A stretch of DNA of 64,000 nucleotides, from NCBI GenBank assembly GCA_020746875.1, contig JAGTJL010000004.1:2170001-2234000 (forward strand), given 5' to 3'. This document shows positions 11,201 through 22,909 of the stretch, piece by piece (within the stretch, counting starts at the first letter, position 1; every line of letters begins with the position of its first letter). Source of the DNA: Rhexocercosporidium sp. MPI-PUGE-AT-0058 (Eukaryota > Ascomycota > Leotiomycetes > Helotiales). The notes below the pieces were generated by a model. That model was not told the origin of the DNA. It made no database searches and worked only from the letters and a program-made list of their open reading frames with translations. Made by a program: the position numbers and the translations under genes.

Positions 11201-11950
11201 TCTTCGCGTTCCGGAGTTTATCTAGCGTTTCGTTAATTAATAGCAAAAAGTATCGATCCTTAATCGTATCTAATTTAAAGCTTTATAATCGATATATAAT
11301 CGAAGATTATTATCTTTTTTATTATAAATAAAATGAGAGCTTTTATTAAGCTCTTGCTTTTCTTTATTTATCTTTTAGTTTTAAAAGATTTAAAATAGCT
11401 CCGGAGAACTTCTAGTTCCGTCTCGGAGAAGTTATAAATTAAGGAATATAAAAGTTTCGTATCCGGTTTTAGGTTAATAATATATTAGCGATCTTATAAT
11501 AAAATTAGCTTATTCTTTTTCTTTTTTAAAAAAACGTCTTTAAATTTACGATATTATTATAAAATAATAAGTATATTATCGGCGTTTAATAAGCGCGTAA
11601 TATTAAAGCTAAGTATTATAGCGTACGCGAGCGATTCTTTTTTATTAATAACTTATATAAACTCTTTAAATCTTATAATATTAAAATTATAAATATTATT
11701 TAATCGATATAAGTATTTTTATTATTTAATTTTAAAACTAATCTAAGAATTAATTTCTTTTAATTAAAGCTATCTTAGAATTTGGTTTATACCCGGCATA
11801 TCGATAACTTTTAGCCGGAGTATATTTAGCTTTATTTATTTAAGTGTATTTATAATCTTTATTTAAGCGAGAGCCGTATTATAAATAATACTTTTATTAT
11901 TAAGAAGAGTCTAAAATATTTTTAGTTCTTTGCCGGTAAGTTATAAGTTA
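8250..11950 (-). pseudogene. Gypsy-1 pol (RT, RNase H, integrase, chromodomain), dead
   Basis: On the minus strand the RT core reads LRLYIDYKALN near 11300 (LRLCVDYRALN ancestrally), followed leftwards by the rest of RT and RNase H. The integrase has a zinc-finger-like TYNICQKTKVRRKK (about 9420-9455), then ITINFIINL and LLIIIDRF, and decayed forms of the LSTAFHPQTDGQTER region (about 9010-9090). A chromodomain-like tail (LLNRRVIKSKEQYFIKQKG, about 8280-8510) ends the polyprotein. Many in-frame TAA/TAG stops show it is non-functional. Domain order RT-RNase H-integrase places it in Ty3/gypsy; the chromodomain indicates a chromovirus. Confidence 0.85.
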
Positions 11951-12049
11951 TATTCCTTTATTATAAGTCTCGAGACAAAAGTATCTTCCGCTTTATTATT
12001 AATTAAGGCTATTAGCGTCTTTTATTTTTATTCGATAAGATCTTTAATT

Positions 12050-13250
12050 AAATTTTTATTTTTTTACTTATTAATCTTAATAAAGACGTAAAAGCTACCG
12101 CAAGTTAAGCGCTCTTCTGGCGTTTATCTTTAAACTCGCCGGAATCGGTCTTTAAGCATTCATTAGCGTAATAGCCGAGCTTATAATATAAATAATATTT
12201 AATTTTCGACTTATAACTTCTTTTTTGCTTTTTTTAATTAAAATTTTATTTAAATTAGCTTTATTAAATCGCATTAACCGGGAATTATCTCGCCTTTCGC
12301 TAGCTTTTCGTAAAAGCTTATAAGAAAATTCTTCTTTTTTATTCTTTAATTCTTTTTGCTTCTTATTATTCCTTTTCGTTAAATTATAAGTTTCTTAAAA
12401 AATAATAATAAAAATAATTTCTTTACGAGTTTAAAGTTTATTAACTTATTTATTTTCGACGATCTTTTAACAAGCTTCGGGCCGAATCTTATTAAAGAGA
12501 ATATCTCGTAATTAGCGCTTTATAAAAAGCTCGAGGTATTCTTTTAATTCTTTTAAGTAATTAATAAATTCACGAATAAATTAGCTAATTCTTTATTAGG
12601 CTATTTTATAAGCTTAAGAGTTAATTACTCTTCTTAAAATAAAGAATAATTAAAGATTCTTTAAAAACTCCTTATAATCTTTTTAAATTATTATATTAAG
12701 TTTCTTTAAGATTTATTTTTTAAATCTTTCTTAAGTATTTGCTGATTCTTTATAAAATAATATTACCGCTTATTTAATCTTAATTATATTAGTCGGGAAT
12801 CTTTCGGAATCGTAATTAAAAATACGGTTATAAGCTTATAAATATTTTGTAAATTCTTAATAGCTCTTTTTTTTATATTCCGAGAGGATTATATATTTAC
12901 TCTTTTCTCGACGTAAAGCTCGAAGTTCGTCGGCTATTATTAAAAAGCTTTTTATATTACTTCCGTTATTCGCAAGAGTCTTTAATTTAATAAATTAAAA
13001 GAATTAAGCTTTCGTTACTATTTTAAGAAAATATTACGTAAAATCGTTATTATATATCCGACAATACTCAGCGATAAGACTATCGAGGATATTATTTCGC
13101 TTCTTAAGAGCCTGAAATTATTCTTATATCGCGATAATATTATTTACTAGCGTATTTCCAGCGATTCCTTAATATCCCGGGGTATTTAATCGTTATCCTT
13201 ATCGACTTAAAGCTGCTGCTAATAATCTTCTAATTTAAATTATTATATAA
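12050..13250 (-). pseudogene. Gypsy-1 gag with decayed CCHC knuckle
   Basis: The minus strand reads a gag-like helical protein (for example ADELRALRREKSKYIILSEY at about 12890-12960). It ends in KYYLYYKLGYYANECLK (about 12150-12200), which is the CX2CX4HX4C zinc knuckle with two Cys and the His changed to Tyr by G-to-A or C-to-T transitions; the last Cys survives. Internal TAA/TAG stops are frequent. Position directly inside the right LTR fixes the direction of the element. Confidence 0.75.
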
Positions 13251-13284
13251 TAATTAATTAATAATAAGAGAAAAGCAATTAAAA

Positions 13285-13474
13285 TATAATAATTACTAAT
13301 ACGCTAAAGTAATTATAATATAATATAATAATTAAAAAAGCGCTATAAACTCGCTAATAATATTTCAATTTATATAAATGCTAATTGTTAAAAAAGGAAG
13401 ATTACTTCTTTCCTTTTATTATCTTTATAAGGGCAGTGATTACGCAATCAGCGCTAAGAGCACAGACTATTACA
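13285..13474 (-). repeat. Gypsy-1 5' LTR (190 bp)
   Basis: Partner of 6135-6324. It ends GACTATTACA, the better-preserved terminus, and starts TATAATAATTAC, decayed from TGTAATGATCAC. Equal length and shared internal blocks establish the pair. Confidence 0.92.
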
Positions 13475-14303
13475 TTTACGTAAAAGCAACTCTTATCGTG
13501 ATAATATATAACGTACTCCTTTTCCTTAAAAAATAAAATCATTAAAATAAATTATAATACGCTATTAGCGTCTTCTTTATAATTCGTAGAAAGAGCCGTA
13601 TAATGAGCTATTTGCGGAAAGAAGTCGTTTTACTAATATTCAATCACGTCGGCTCTCTTATAACCGTCTACGTAAACGCCTTTCTTTTCTTTAATAGCGT
13701 AAAATCCAAGACGATTTAACCACTTATAAGTAACGATTTTACTGAAAAGTTTTTATTCCTTTGGCTTTTTACCGGATTTATTACGTATACCGGTAGTCTT
13801 TTTTAAAAAGGACTTCTTACTCGTCTTAGCCGAAGTAAGTAAACGAAGAATAATTTACGTATTAAAAGCGTATTAAAAGCCTTTAGGAGTAACCGTAGCG
13901 AGCTTTTAAGTTAATAACTAAGCTCTACAAGCTCTAAACACGTCTTCGTTATTAAAATAAAAACGATTCCTTTATTTACCACCACGAGTTTTAAGAAGTA
14001 AAGAATCGTAAGTTCGATAATAGAGATATAAGGCTTTAATCTTTCGAGTAAGCGTTTTTCCGTTTCTAATAAGGTAATTACTCTCGGCTACGAGTAAAAA
14101 AAGCTTCGATTCTACCTCTCCGAAGGTTCTTTTTTAAGAGGTTTTAAACGTATTATTAAATAAGCGAATATTCAAAGCGTACGCGAGAAGTAAAAGAAGG
14201 CGTTTATTATTAATTTATTATTTAAGCGAAGTGAAGACTTCTCTATAAGTCTTTAGCGTAGAAAAGAGTAAGTCAAGTATAATTGCGTCGTTAATTAAAG
14301 AGT
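13475..14303 (-). pseudogene. DDE transposase, piece 3 (first catalytic Asp)
   Basis: A single minus-strand frame with only TAA/TAG stops continues from the piece at 22272-22909 once Copia-A is removed. It contains VTYKWLNRLGFYAIKEKKGV, then VDGYKRADVIEY, and YVIYYHDKSCFYVN. The Asp codon at 13495-13497 in the HD(E/K)SCF context is the first acidic catalytic residue of fungal DDE endonuclease-like transposases. The N-terminal half is Lys/Arg-rich, as expected of a DNA-binding region. The right edge carries one copy of the Copia-A TSD (agagt 14299-14303). Confidence 0.78.
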
Positions 14304-14487
14304 TGTCGTATAGGCACGGGCAGCTGCTCTCTTAGTACTACACGTGACCTAATTAAGTTCTGCTACTGTAGACCGCCTTCAGGAGAATAATTATCTTCTC
14401 CTGATTCTTAAAGCTTTTAAAATAATAATTAACTACTTTAATTTAATTATAACTGCTTATAATACTTTAATTTACTTTTATATTATA
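14304..14487 (+). repeat. Copia-A 5' LTR (184 bp)
   Basis: Starts TGTCGTATAGGCACGGGCAG and ends ACTTTTATATTATA, the decayed form of ACTTCTATACCACA seen in the 3' LTR. The 5' part is hardly mutated and the 3' part heavily so. Confidence 0.95.
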
Positions 14488-14699
14488 ATTATAAGCCCTG
14501 TTAATAAAGCTATTAAGTTAATATTCTTCTTTTTATACGCTATTAATTTAAATAAAGCTTATAAAGTAAGTTTATAAGTAAAAAGCATTTATTATACGTT
14601 ATAAAGTTTTCCATCTTATTATAAAGTATAATTTATACTATTGTTTTTCACTAACTCTTCGATTCTATTCTAAACGAGTATAAAAGCCGAGCAACTGGA

Positions 14700-17600
14700 C
14701 TCGATACCTTTTTAGTCCTTCCTCCTTTATCGAATACTCGAAGCTTACGAAAGCAATTCCTCTGTTATAATAAACTTAACTTTAGCTTTTTTTTTAAATA
14801 ATCGAACCTTTTTTAATTACGATAAGCGCACTTAAACTCCTTAATATTAAGCGTTTAAATCCTTTTATATCTTTTATAAGATATAGAATTTAATAAACTT
14901 TACGTTATTAATTATTCTTAACTTTCTCGACGCCGAACCGAAACCCTTATCGCTAAACGATTTAAAAGTATAATAAGATAAAAAAGCTATTAAATATAAT
15001 TTCTAAGCTTAAGCGAAGTAAGACGAAGATACTCGCGACCTTATAAAGAAAGGCTTTAAGCCGAGCGTATTATTACCGGCAAAGGCTATAATTAAGAATA
15101 TGGCTTTAATATATACTACTCTTATAAGGGAATACGTAAGGAAGCTCGTATAATAAACGGAAAAGGCTCGAGCTTATAAAGCAGCTTATAAGTGGATTCA
15201 GGAGACAGTTAATTCTTTTATTTATTAAAGAATAATTAAAGAATACGAAAACGAGTAAGCTCGTATGAAAAAGAAGTAATTAACCGAGATAATAAACGAA
15301 GACTCTTAATTAAAATCATAAATTCTTTAATTATTCTTTTAAATCTTTAAAAGAAATTACGCTTCTTCGGAAATAAGTACTCGCACGCTAGTATAGTCTA
15401 CTTATAAGAAAAAGCTCGCCGTTATTAAAATAAAGCGAGTTAATCTTAAGAAATAGCTTTAAAAATAAAAAGCGGCTTATTAAAATACTCTTTTATACGA
15501 CTTACCGGACGTTAAAGAACCGCTAATAATACTTGACTTTATTAAAACGGTGCAAGAGAAGCTCGCACCGGAATAAGCGCGCGAACGGCACTTTGAATTA
15601 TTAAGAAATAATACTCTCGAGATAATAAACTAGTACTCTTTACTTAATTACGTTAATTAATTATTTGCTTTTAATAAGGAATTACTTATAACTTCTAAAT
15701 AATAAAAGATAATAAGCTTATATATTATTCTTAAAAGAAAATCAGATGCTCCCGTAACCTTATCGGTTTAACGAAACTAATCGCTAAATACGTGAGTAAA
15801 TACTTGCCCGTGCAAATATTGCTTTTATTATTATAAAGCTATTAATTATTATAAACTTCGGTATTACTACAACGGCTCGACGGCGAATAACCTCAGGAAC
15901 TTATTATTAATAAAGGAAATTAAAGAGACTCGACTCCGATTAAAAAGCGACTTCCTTAACCTCCGCTAAGAAATCGCTAAATTCAGTAAAAATATACTAT
16001 TAATAACGTAATTAGCTTCCGAATCGCCTTCCGGTAATTCCTTTTTTACTTAAGTATTAGTAGCTCTTATAACTTTAAAGTCAATTGCTTTAGCAAAAGC
16101 AAAATACTTTAAAAACGTTTAAGCTTGCTTTATAAGCTCTGAATTTCTCGACGAAGCTTTCGCTACTACGGGGGTATACGCTATTATAAATATAGACCGC
16201 TATCCGCTCGCAAAGAGCACTTTACTTGATAATAAAGCTGCTATTTATTTAATAAATTTAAAAGCTCTTCTTATCTCTAAAAGCTTTATTAAATTTATTA
16301 CAGACGATAGCGTTAAGGCCGGAACGTTAAGCTTAATAATTAAAGGCCGCGGTACTCGAGTCTTTAAAGGTATTCTCTACGGCTTTAACGGACCGAATAC
16401 AAGCGATTTAACCCTCTCGAACGTCGCTATCGTTAAAGGCTTTAATATTAATATTATTTTAAAAGCTCGCCTTTTATAAGTAAGAGTTTAATATAATAAT
16501 TTAAATTATATTTTACGCACAAGAACAGCTAAGGATAGTTTAATTTTAAAGTAATTATAACGATAATTTAACTTAGCTTTCTTTAAATATAAACTTTTTA
16601 ATTATTCTTTAATTTCTTTAATTACTCGCCGCATTTTAACTCGCTTAAATTATAGCTTTTTAATATTTTTAATACTAAAAAAGAATATCCGCTAAAGTTT
16701 TCAGTCGAGCAGATAATATTTAAAACCACGAGTCGACGAAGCTTACTTATAATATTTACGCGTAAGTTATTTAAAAAAAGAAGCCTTAGAAAACCTAATG
16801 AAAAATACGCGTAACGTCGAGATTTAAGGCCTAATTCGGTTAAAATGCGAGTATTATACGATAGCTATTATATAATAAATAATAAATCGTCGAAAATTAA
16901 AAAGAATAATTACTTGTCTTTTTTATTGCATTTCTTAGGATTTATTCGACTTTTTAATAAGGTTTAACAGGAATAGCTAGCTTTTATTAATTAAGGATAA
17001 ATATAATAAGAAATTCTATAAGCGGCTTTTAAAAATTAAAAAATTAATCGCTGTCTTAAATATTTTTAAATTATTTAAAGCGTAAATAAGACGCTAATTC
17101 GGGCTCTCGGTTTACAAAATACGCTAAGATAATAATACTTTAGTTATAAAAATTAATAGATTAATTAAATATAAAAAGTAATATAAGAAAAGTAATATTA
17201 ATATTAAATCTATCTCTTTATATATATATTAATTTAATAGAAGAGCTAAGCGCGTAAGTAAAGAAATAATTAATAAATTAATTAAGATGCGCTTTTCTGT
17301 TAATTTATTCCGGGCGCTTTAAACGGAATTAATAATAGCGGCAATTATTTTTTATAATATAAGTTTATTTGCTTATAAAAGCTTTAAAAGTCTTAACGAA
17401 ATATTCTAAGCTTAATTTAAGCAGTATTTTCGGTATTACGACCTTAAGCTTACGCTAAAGTTAATAACCGATTTACAGTTTAATTAGAGCAACTTATATG
17501 CGTACAGCTATAGAGCTTATTTTATAATTAAAAACCGAGAAACTCTCTGCTAAAAAAGAGCTTTTAAAATCAACCCGCGAGCGCATTTTAATTACTTAAT

Positions 17601-19640
17601 TAAATACGTCTTATTTAATATTTATAAGATTTAAATACTTTAATTATAATATATAATAATAACTCGGAATATTACTTTTAATAAAACCTTCTTTTATTTA
17701 AGCTCTTTAAATATAAAAAAAGCGGTTAGCTAACCGCGCTTAATATTAAAAGATCTTACGGAAATACTAAAAGAAGAAAAAGAAGATTAAAATATTAATT
17801 TTATTATAATTAATCGATTAAGCGTATTTAATATATTAAAATTAAAAATACTGTTTATTACTTTAAATAAAAAATAATTAAGCGAAGTAATAAGCGTTAT
17901 AAAAATCGACGAGCTTATGAGCTCGGAGGTATTAAAACCTCCGGTTAAGCCTTTAAGCCCGGGAGTAAAGTTATTTACTCCTTCTTTAATTAAGCTAATA
18001 GAAGTAAATACGCTACTTTTAATTAATTTAATAACTTTTAATTTTATTTAGCCGCTTATTAATAAGAACTCGGAGGTGATTTAATTAAAAAAGAATATTA
18101 AATTTCTTATTTATAAGTACTTTAATTAAGTCTTAAAACAAGCCGATACTTTAAGATAATTAGCATTTGAAAGCGTAATTAAGAAAAGTATCTTACGTAA
18201 TATATTAAACTTTTAAAGTAATATAAGCCTTAAGCAGAAGTCGATATTATAAATTATAATTTACTTTAAAAAGTTATACGACCGAGAGCGCGGTCTTAAG
18301 CGTCGGGGAGCACTTAAAGAAAGTATTAGCTTTAAGTAATTAAAAGCTTTATTTTAAGCAATTAAGTATAAGAAGTATTCGCAATTATCGGAATTAAAAA
18401 AAGATAAAGAATCAGGTTTACGCTTATTACTCCCGGTTCTAATTAAATTAAATTCCGGCTTACTTAAACTTTTTAAGAAAAAAAGAATAAAAGACCGAGT
18501 AACTAATAAAGATCGAAAGACTCGAGTTAATAATAAGATAACGAAACCGAATCGAAGCGTTTATATAATAATTATTAAAAAGCTAATTACGGAATTATTA
18601 TAACTGTTAAGTAATCGCGAGCATTTAAAGGATTTTTTAAAGACTTTCTAGCTTAATTAAGAACTAGTGCGAAAAGACGGAAAAGACTTAAGCGTAATTC
18701 ACGTTATTATATTAGCGTTTATACTTAAAAATATCGAAATTCGATAATTAATTAAGCTTTTACGGATTTATTAATTATAAATGCCTAAAGACTTATTAAA
18801 TTAGAAAGACTTTAAGAATTACTTATTAAAAAAGCACTTCCGAGCCGACGTTATTAAAAAGATTATTAATTTTAAATCGCGTAACTGCTAAAAAGTCGTT
18901 AAATACATTTTTGCTATCGAGTAACTAATTCTTTTAAAATAAGTATTTCATATTAAAGTCGATTCGTTAAAGTATTTAATTCGCTATCGCTCCCGAGTCG
19001 TTATAAGAGAAGACTTATAGCTTAAAACGTTAATTTTATTAATATATATAATTATTTTAATTACTTACTTCTTCAGAACCGTTATAGCTATTATAACTTA
19101 ATTTAATTTAAAAATAATTTAATTTAATATAATAAATACTTTTATTAACGCTAAACGAAATAAGATAAGTGCTTACGTACGTTATTATTTATTAAACGGT
19201 TTTAAATAAAACAGAATAATAATAGAAGTTAATCGCGCACTTTACGGACTCAGGGACTTACCGGCGTTATAATACGGTAACTTCACTTATACTTTGATAA
19301 CTTTAAGGTTAATCGCTTATAAAAAGGAGCTTTATATATTTATAAACGAATAACGTACGGTATTTATAATATTTTATATCGATAATATTTAAATACTTTA
19401 TTATAATTCGGCTTTTAAAGACGCTAAATCAATTATCGACGGCTTAAATATAATATATAAGCTTACCGAAAGAGAATAAACGGAATAGTTCTTAGGCGTT
19501 CGTATTATTAAAGATCGATTAGCGAAAATTATCTTTTTAATATATAATACTTATATTTAAAAAGTTACTCTTCGATTTAAGTTAATAAATAGAAATTACT
19601 TAAGTATATTATTATTTTAAGTCGAGCTATTAAAGAATTA
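14700..19640 (+). pseudogene. Copia-A gag-protease-integrase-RT, dead
   Basis: The gag region has long coherent stretches (about 14900-15660) and a Cys/His-rich segment TCPCKYCFYHYKAINYYKL (about 15800-15860). The protease is well preserved at about 16222-16480: LDNKAAIYLIN, then KAGTLSLIIKGRGTRVFKG and the downstream VAIVKGFNINI. Integrase follows to about 17900. In RT (about 18900-19640) INAFINAKRN, RVNRALYGLR-like VNRALYGLRD and FYIDNI (about 19370, from FYVDDI) are visible. Stops are TAA/TAG throughout. Protease and integrase preceding RT define the copia order. Confidence 0.85.
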
Positions 19641-19689
19641 AAAATAAGTTATTTTAGCTTAAATTAAAGAATTTTAAGAAAAAGTTGAA

Positions 19690-20345
19690 TTAGTATTTTA
19701 TATTATAATTATATTATGCGCAAACGTCGCTTTTATTATTTTAAAGCTTTTTCATTTCTTAATTAATTCTTCCCGAGAGTACTTAATTATAATTAATTAA
19801 ATAATTCGTTACTTTTTTAATACTCGTTTCTTAGCGATTACTTACAATTATAAGCTACGCGACTCTTATTTTATAATAATATTAAATGCTTTTTTTATAA
19901 ATAATATCGAGATAAAGCGATCTTTTAATAAATATATTTTTATATTTTTTAAAAATTTAATTATTTAAAAAATAATTTTGTAAAATATAATTATTACGTT
20001 TATAATATAAGTAAAGCTTCTTAAAGTTAAGCGTACCGGCAAAGAACTTATAATACTTTAGCGATTCTTTTAAGAATTACGCTTTAATATAAAAGCAGCT
20101 TAAATAATTTTCTATAATAATTAATAAACGATTTAGTTAATCGTTAAAGAAAATTAACGTATTTTTATTAAATTACGCTACGTTAATATTTAAAATATAT
20201 AATTACGCTAGAAATTTTAAAAAAGCACTTTTATAATAGAATATCTTCTTATAAGTTATATACTAATTAACGGACTTATTAAAAACTTTTCTCGGCAGAA
20301 ATTTAAAATATTTATTATTCTTATTAACTTAATAAATATTCGTGC
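19690..20345 (+). pseudogene. Copia-A RNase H domain, dead
   Basis: This continues the polyprotein: LIIINQIIRYFFNTRFLAI, a decayed SxxGY(I)F region, RTGKELIIL (about 20030), then the terminal YILINGLIKNFSRQKF-like motif, which corresponds to the copia ending A-D-x-L-T-K-x-L-P. The pol frame stops soon afterwards, leaving a long 3' region before the LTR. Confidence 0.8.
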
Positions 20346-20792
20346 TTAATTAAAGTAATTCCTTTAAGAAACTCGTTTTAAAGTAGTTTTTTATATATAT
20401 TCTTTATTTTTTATTTATTTTTAAAGTAATTATATAATAAGCTTATTTTTTAATTAAAAAGCTTTATTTATATTATTATATATTCTTTTATAAAATTCTC
20501 TTTTATAAATTTCTATTTATAATTTTATTTTATTAAAAATTAATTAAACTCAGAAGTATAAATTATTATATTTTTAAGAGTTAATTATTCTTAACGATTC
20601 TTTAATTTAAAAGTAAACGTAAGCTTTAATTTTTAAAATATAAAGAAATACTTAAAAAATAAAAAGTTCTTAAGTTTTAAAAAATAAGAAAGTAATTTAT
20701 TTATTAAAAAGTAAAAAGCTTTAAACCTCCTGAACTAGCTCGCTTAAAGTATTAATTATTATATTAACCAGCTCTTTAACGCGAGCAGCTTA

Positions 20793-21269
20793 AGCTTCTT
20801 GCTTAAGAGTAAGAATAACTCTACGAGTAGATATAGCCTGAAAAGCCAGAATATTAAAGCCCGGATTATAAGCGCGAGTAGCTCCGGTAGCAGCCTTAAT
20901 AGCGGCAGCAGCGCGAGTAGCTTTAATAATAGCAGTAGTAGCAGGATAATTAGCTATTCTCTTATTACTTTTCTTAACGAAGAGAGCACTTATAGCGGCA
21001 GTAATCTTTTCTTTAATAATACGAGTATAAGCTGTAAAAGCAATTAAAAGCTCTTCTTCTTTTTTTAAGAAATTAATAGAATTAATTCGATTTTTTAAAA
21101 ATAAAATAAATAATTTACCGTTTTTTTTATTATTATTATCTTTATTATTACTTTTAAATCTATTAATAACTCTTAAAGCAATTCTATTATTAAAACTAAT
21201 AATAGCGCTAATAGCAGCAGTTCTATTAATATTATTATCTTTAAAAGCGGCATAAATAGGGATTTTTAA
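20793..21269 (-). other. Antisense coding-like frame in the 3' region of Copia-A
   Basis: The minus strand is open for 159 codons between TAA 21270-21272 and TAA 20790-20792; both stops could be former CAA codons. It encodes an Ala/Asn/Lys-rich protein with AAFKDNNINRT, a KKEEELLIAF segment, ATGATRAYNPGFNILAFQAI and RRVILTLKQEA. After the stop it continues AARVKELVNIIINTLSELV. Copia-B carries the same frame (33632-34096) with matching residues although both copies are RIP-mutated. Upstream (21280-21655) the same strand reads KKVVAKARLSAIPVPAPALRR-like Ala/Pro-rich text. A donor GGTAAGT (complement at 21756-21762), a CTGAC branch-like site (21671-21675) and an AG near 21656 could delimit an intron. 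No ATG or function is assigned; it may be an accessory ORF. Confidence 0.5.
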
Positions 21270-22087
21270 TTACTTTAGCTCTTAGAAAAATTAATAATAA
21301 ATCAAAAAGCAAGAAAAAAGTAACTGAATCGACTTACTTTTTTGCTAGCTTTATTCTCTAACGTATTACGATATACGAGGAAAAGAGCTTAAGTAGCAGC
21401 GGGAGTAATTACGCACTTATAGCCGGACGAGTAAGCGAAATAGCGAGTATCTTTTTTAATAATATTATAATATTAATTATTATCTTTTATTTAGAAAGCG
21501 CTATTAATATAACTTAAATAAATTATTATACGAGTACCTGCTAGCTGCTTTAAAGCTCGAGGAGCAGCAGCGGCACGGCGAAGAGCGGGGGCGGGGACGG
21601 GAATAGCCGACAGTCGTGCTTTAGCGACGACTTTCTTTTTATTATTAATAATAATCTTAATTTATTATAAGTCAGCGGTTATTCTTTAATTAATTAATCT
21701 TTAATTAATCGATTTTCGATTAATAAATCGAAACTAATAGATTGAAAATCGAGCTACTTACCTTGCTTTAGCGAGTAAATCGTCGTTTTATTATAACGAT
21801 TCTGGCGGAGCGCTTAAAGACACTTATAATATTGAAGAGAGCAGTTAATTAATTAATTAATTAATAAATTAATTAAATAATAGATCGAGAGCAGTCGATC
21901 TGTATATTATCGAGTGTTTATAAGTTTAAGTTTAATAAGAAAATCGTTAGTTTATATAATTAAGTTATTTGCCTAATTACCGTATATAAGTGAATTTGTT
22001 TACTTAATTCTTTCTTATTATTTACTCTCGCTTAATATAATTAATTATAATAATAATAGCTTATTATTATTAATTGCTTAAAGGATA

Positions 22088-22271
22088 TGTCGTATAAGCA
22101 CGGGCAGCTGCTCTCTTAATACTATACGTGACCTAATTAGGTTCTGCTACTGTAGACCGCTTTCAGGAGAATAACTGTCTTCTCCTGATTCTTAGAGCTT
22201 TTAGAATAACAATTAATTACTTTAATTTAATTATAACTGCTCACAGTGCTTTAATCCACTTCTATACCACA
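22088..22271 (+). repeat. Copia-A 3' LTR (184 bp)
   Basis: Same length as the 5' LTR and less mutated at its 3' end (CCACTTCTATACCACA). It is followed directly by the TSD agagt. Confidence 0.95.
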
Positions 22272-22909
22272 AGAGTCTAATAAAAGCTCTCTTCGTCCAT
22301 TATCGATAAACTTGATATCGTTTAAATCGTCTAACTTAATAAATTTATCTTCTGCTTTAAATTCAGCCTTTATAAGAGCGTCAAACCCCGAATCTTTATT
22401 GTCGCTAGAATCGATATCTTCGAATATATCTTCTTTTTTTGTAAAAGTAAAAATGAAAGTTTTAGCTTAAAAAAAGCAGAAAGAAATTATTAAATAGTTA
22501 ATTTGATAATCGAAGGTATTTTAGCGAACTTTTAAAATGAGGTTTAACGATTTAACTCTTTTTATATTACTCTTACTTATATTTAAATACTTTTTAACTT
22601 CTTTTTAAAAAAAAGTAAAATAATTTATATAAAGTCCTTTTAGAACTATTTATAAATTAGTTATTATATATTTAAAAAGAGTAAAATACGTATTAAAAGT
22701 TAATAGATTAATTACATTTTTAAAAAGTAACTTAAAGCTAAGTTTACCTTTTAAACCAATAACTGATTAATTAAAAACTTAGAGCTTTTAAACTCCTCGC
22801 TTATTTTATTCTTAGCATCTGATTCGCCTATATTCTCCTTGTTTAGCCTATCCGGGCCTAGCTCTTTATTAATATCTTAATCTAAATACTCGTTAGCATA
22901 AGTAATATT
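22272..22909 (-). pseudogene. DDE transposase, piece 2 (N-terminal part)
   Basis: The right end (22905-22909) is the Gypsy-2a TSD atatt. Across that insertion the frame joins SKEEDN to ITYANEYLD. The segment continues leftwards through KELGPDRLNKENIGESDAKN to about 22790. A stretch of about 300 bases is then frame-broken, or may be an intron. It reopens with KKEDIFEDIDSSDNKDSGFD and FIDNGRRELLLDSL, running directly into piece 3 after Copia-A. Acidic Ser/Asp/Glu-rich N-termini are common in fungal transposases. The assignment rests on reading-frame continuity across two insertions with TSDs. Confidence 0.7.

Larger units (their letters stand above)
6135..13474 (-). mobile_element. Gypsy-1: RIP-degraded Ty3/gypsy chromovirus with two 190-bp LTRs
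   Basis: A 7,340-bp element flanked by two 190-bp LTRs with TGTAAT...ATTACA ends and near-matching 5-bp duplications (tttaa 6130-6134, tttac 13475-13479). Coding order on the minus strand is gag (right), protease, RT, RNase H, integrase, chromodomain (left), so the right LTR is the 5' LTR. It sits inside the DDE transposase frame, which resumes on the far side. Between the chromodomain (about 8250) and the left LTR are roughly 1.9 kb holding a nested pair of solo LTRs and a plus-strand coding-like region. Stops are overwhelmingly TAA/TAG, as expected from CpA-directed RIP. Confidence 0.92.
14304..22271 (+). mobile_element. Copia-A: Ty1/copia retrotransposon, 184-bp LTRs, perfect TSD
   Basis: A 7,968-bp element with 184-bp LTRs at both ends (TGTCGTATA...TATACCACA) and perfect 5-bp TSD agagt (14299-14303 and 22272-22276). 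Coding order on the plus strand is gag, protease, integrase, RT, RNase H, which is copia. It is inserted in the coding region of the DDE transposase. Copia-B (32639-40583) is a second copy of the same family in the opposite direction. About 1.7 kb between RNase H and the 3' LTR carries a coding-like frame on the antisense strand. Confidence 0.96.

Noticed and set aside
20799..21047. 82-codon Ser/Asn-rich plus-strand frame in Copia-A
   Set aside because: Antisense shadow of the frame shared with Copia-B; its Ser-rich text comes from Gly/Ala codons on the other strand.
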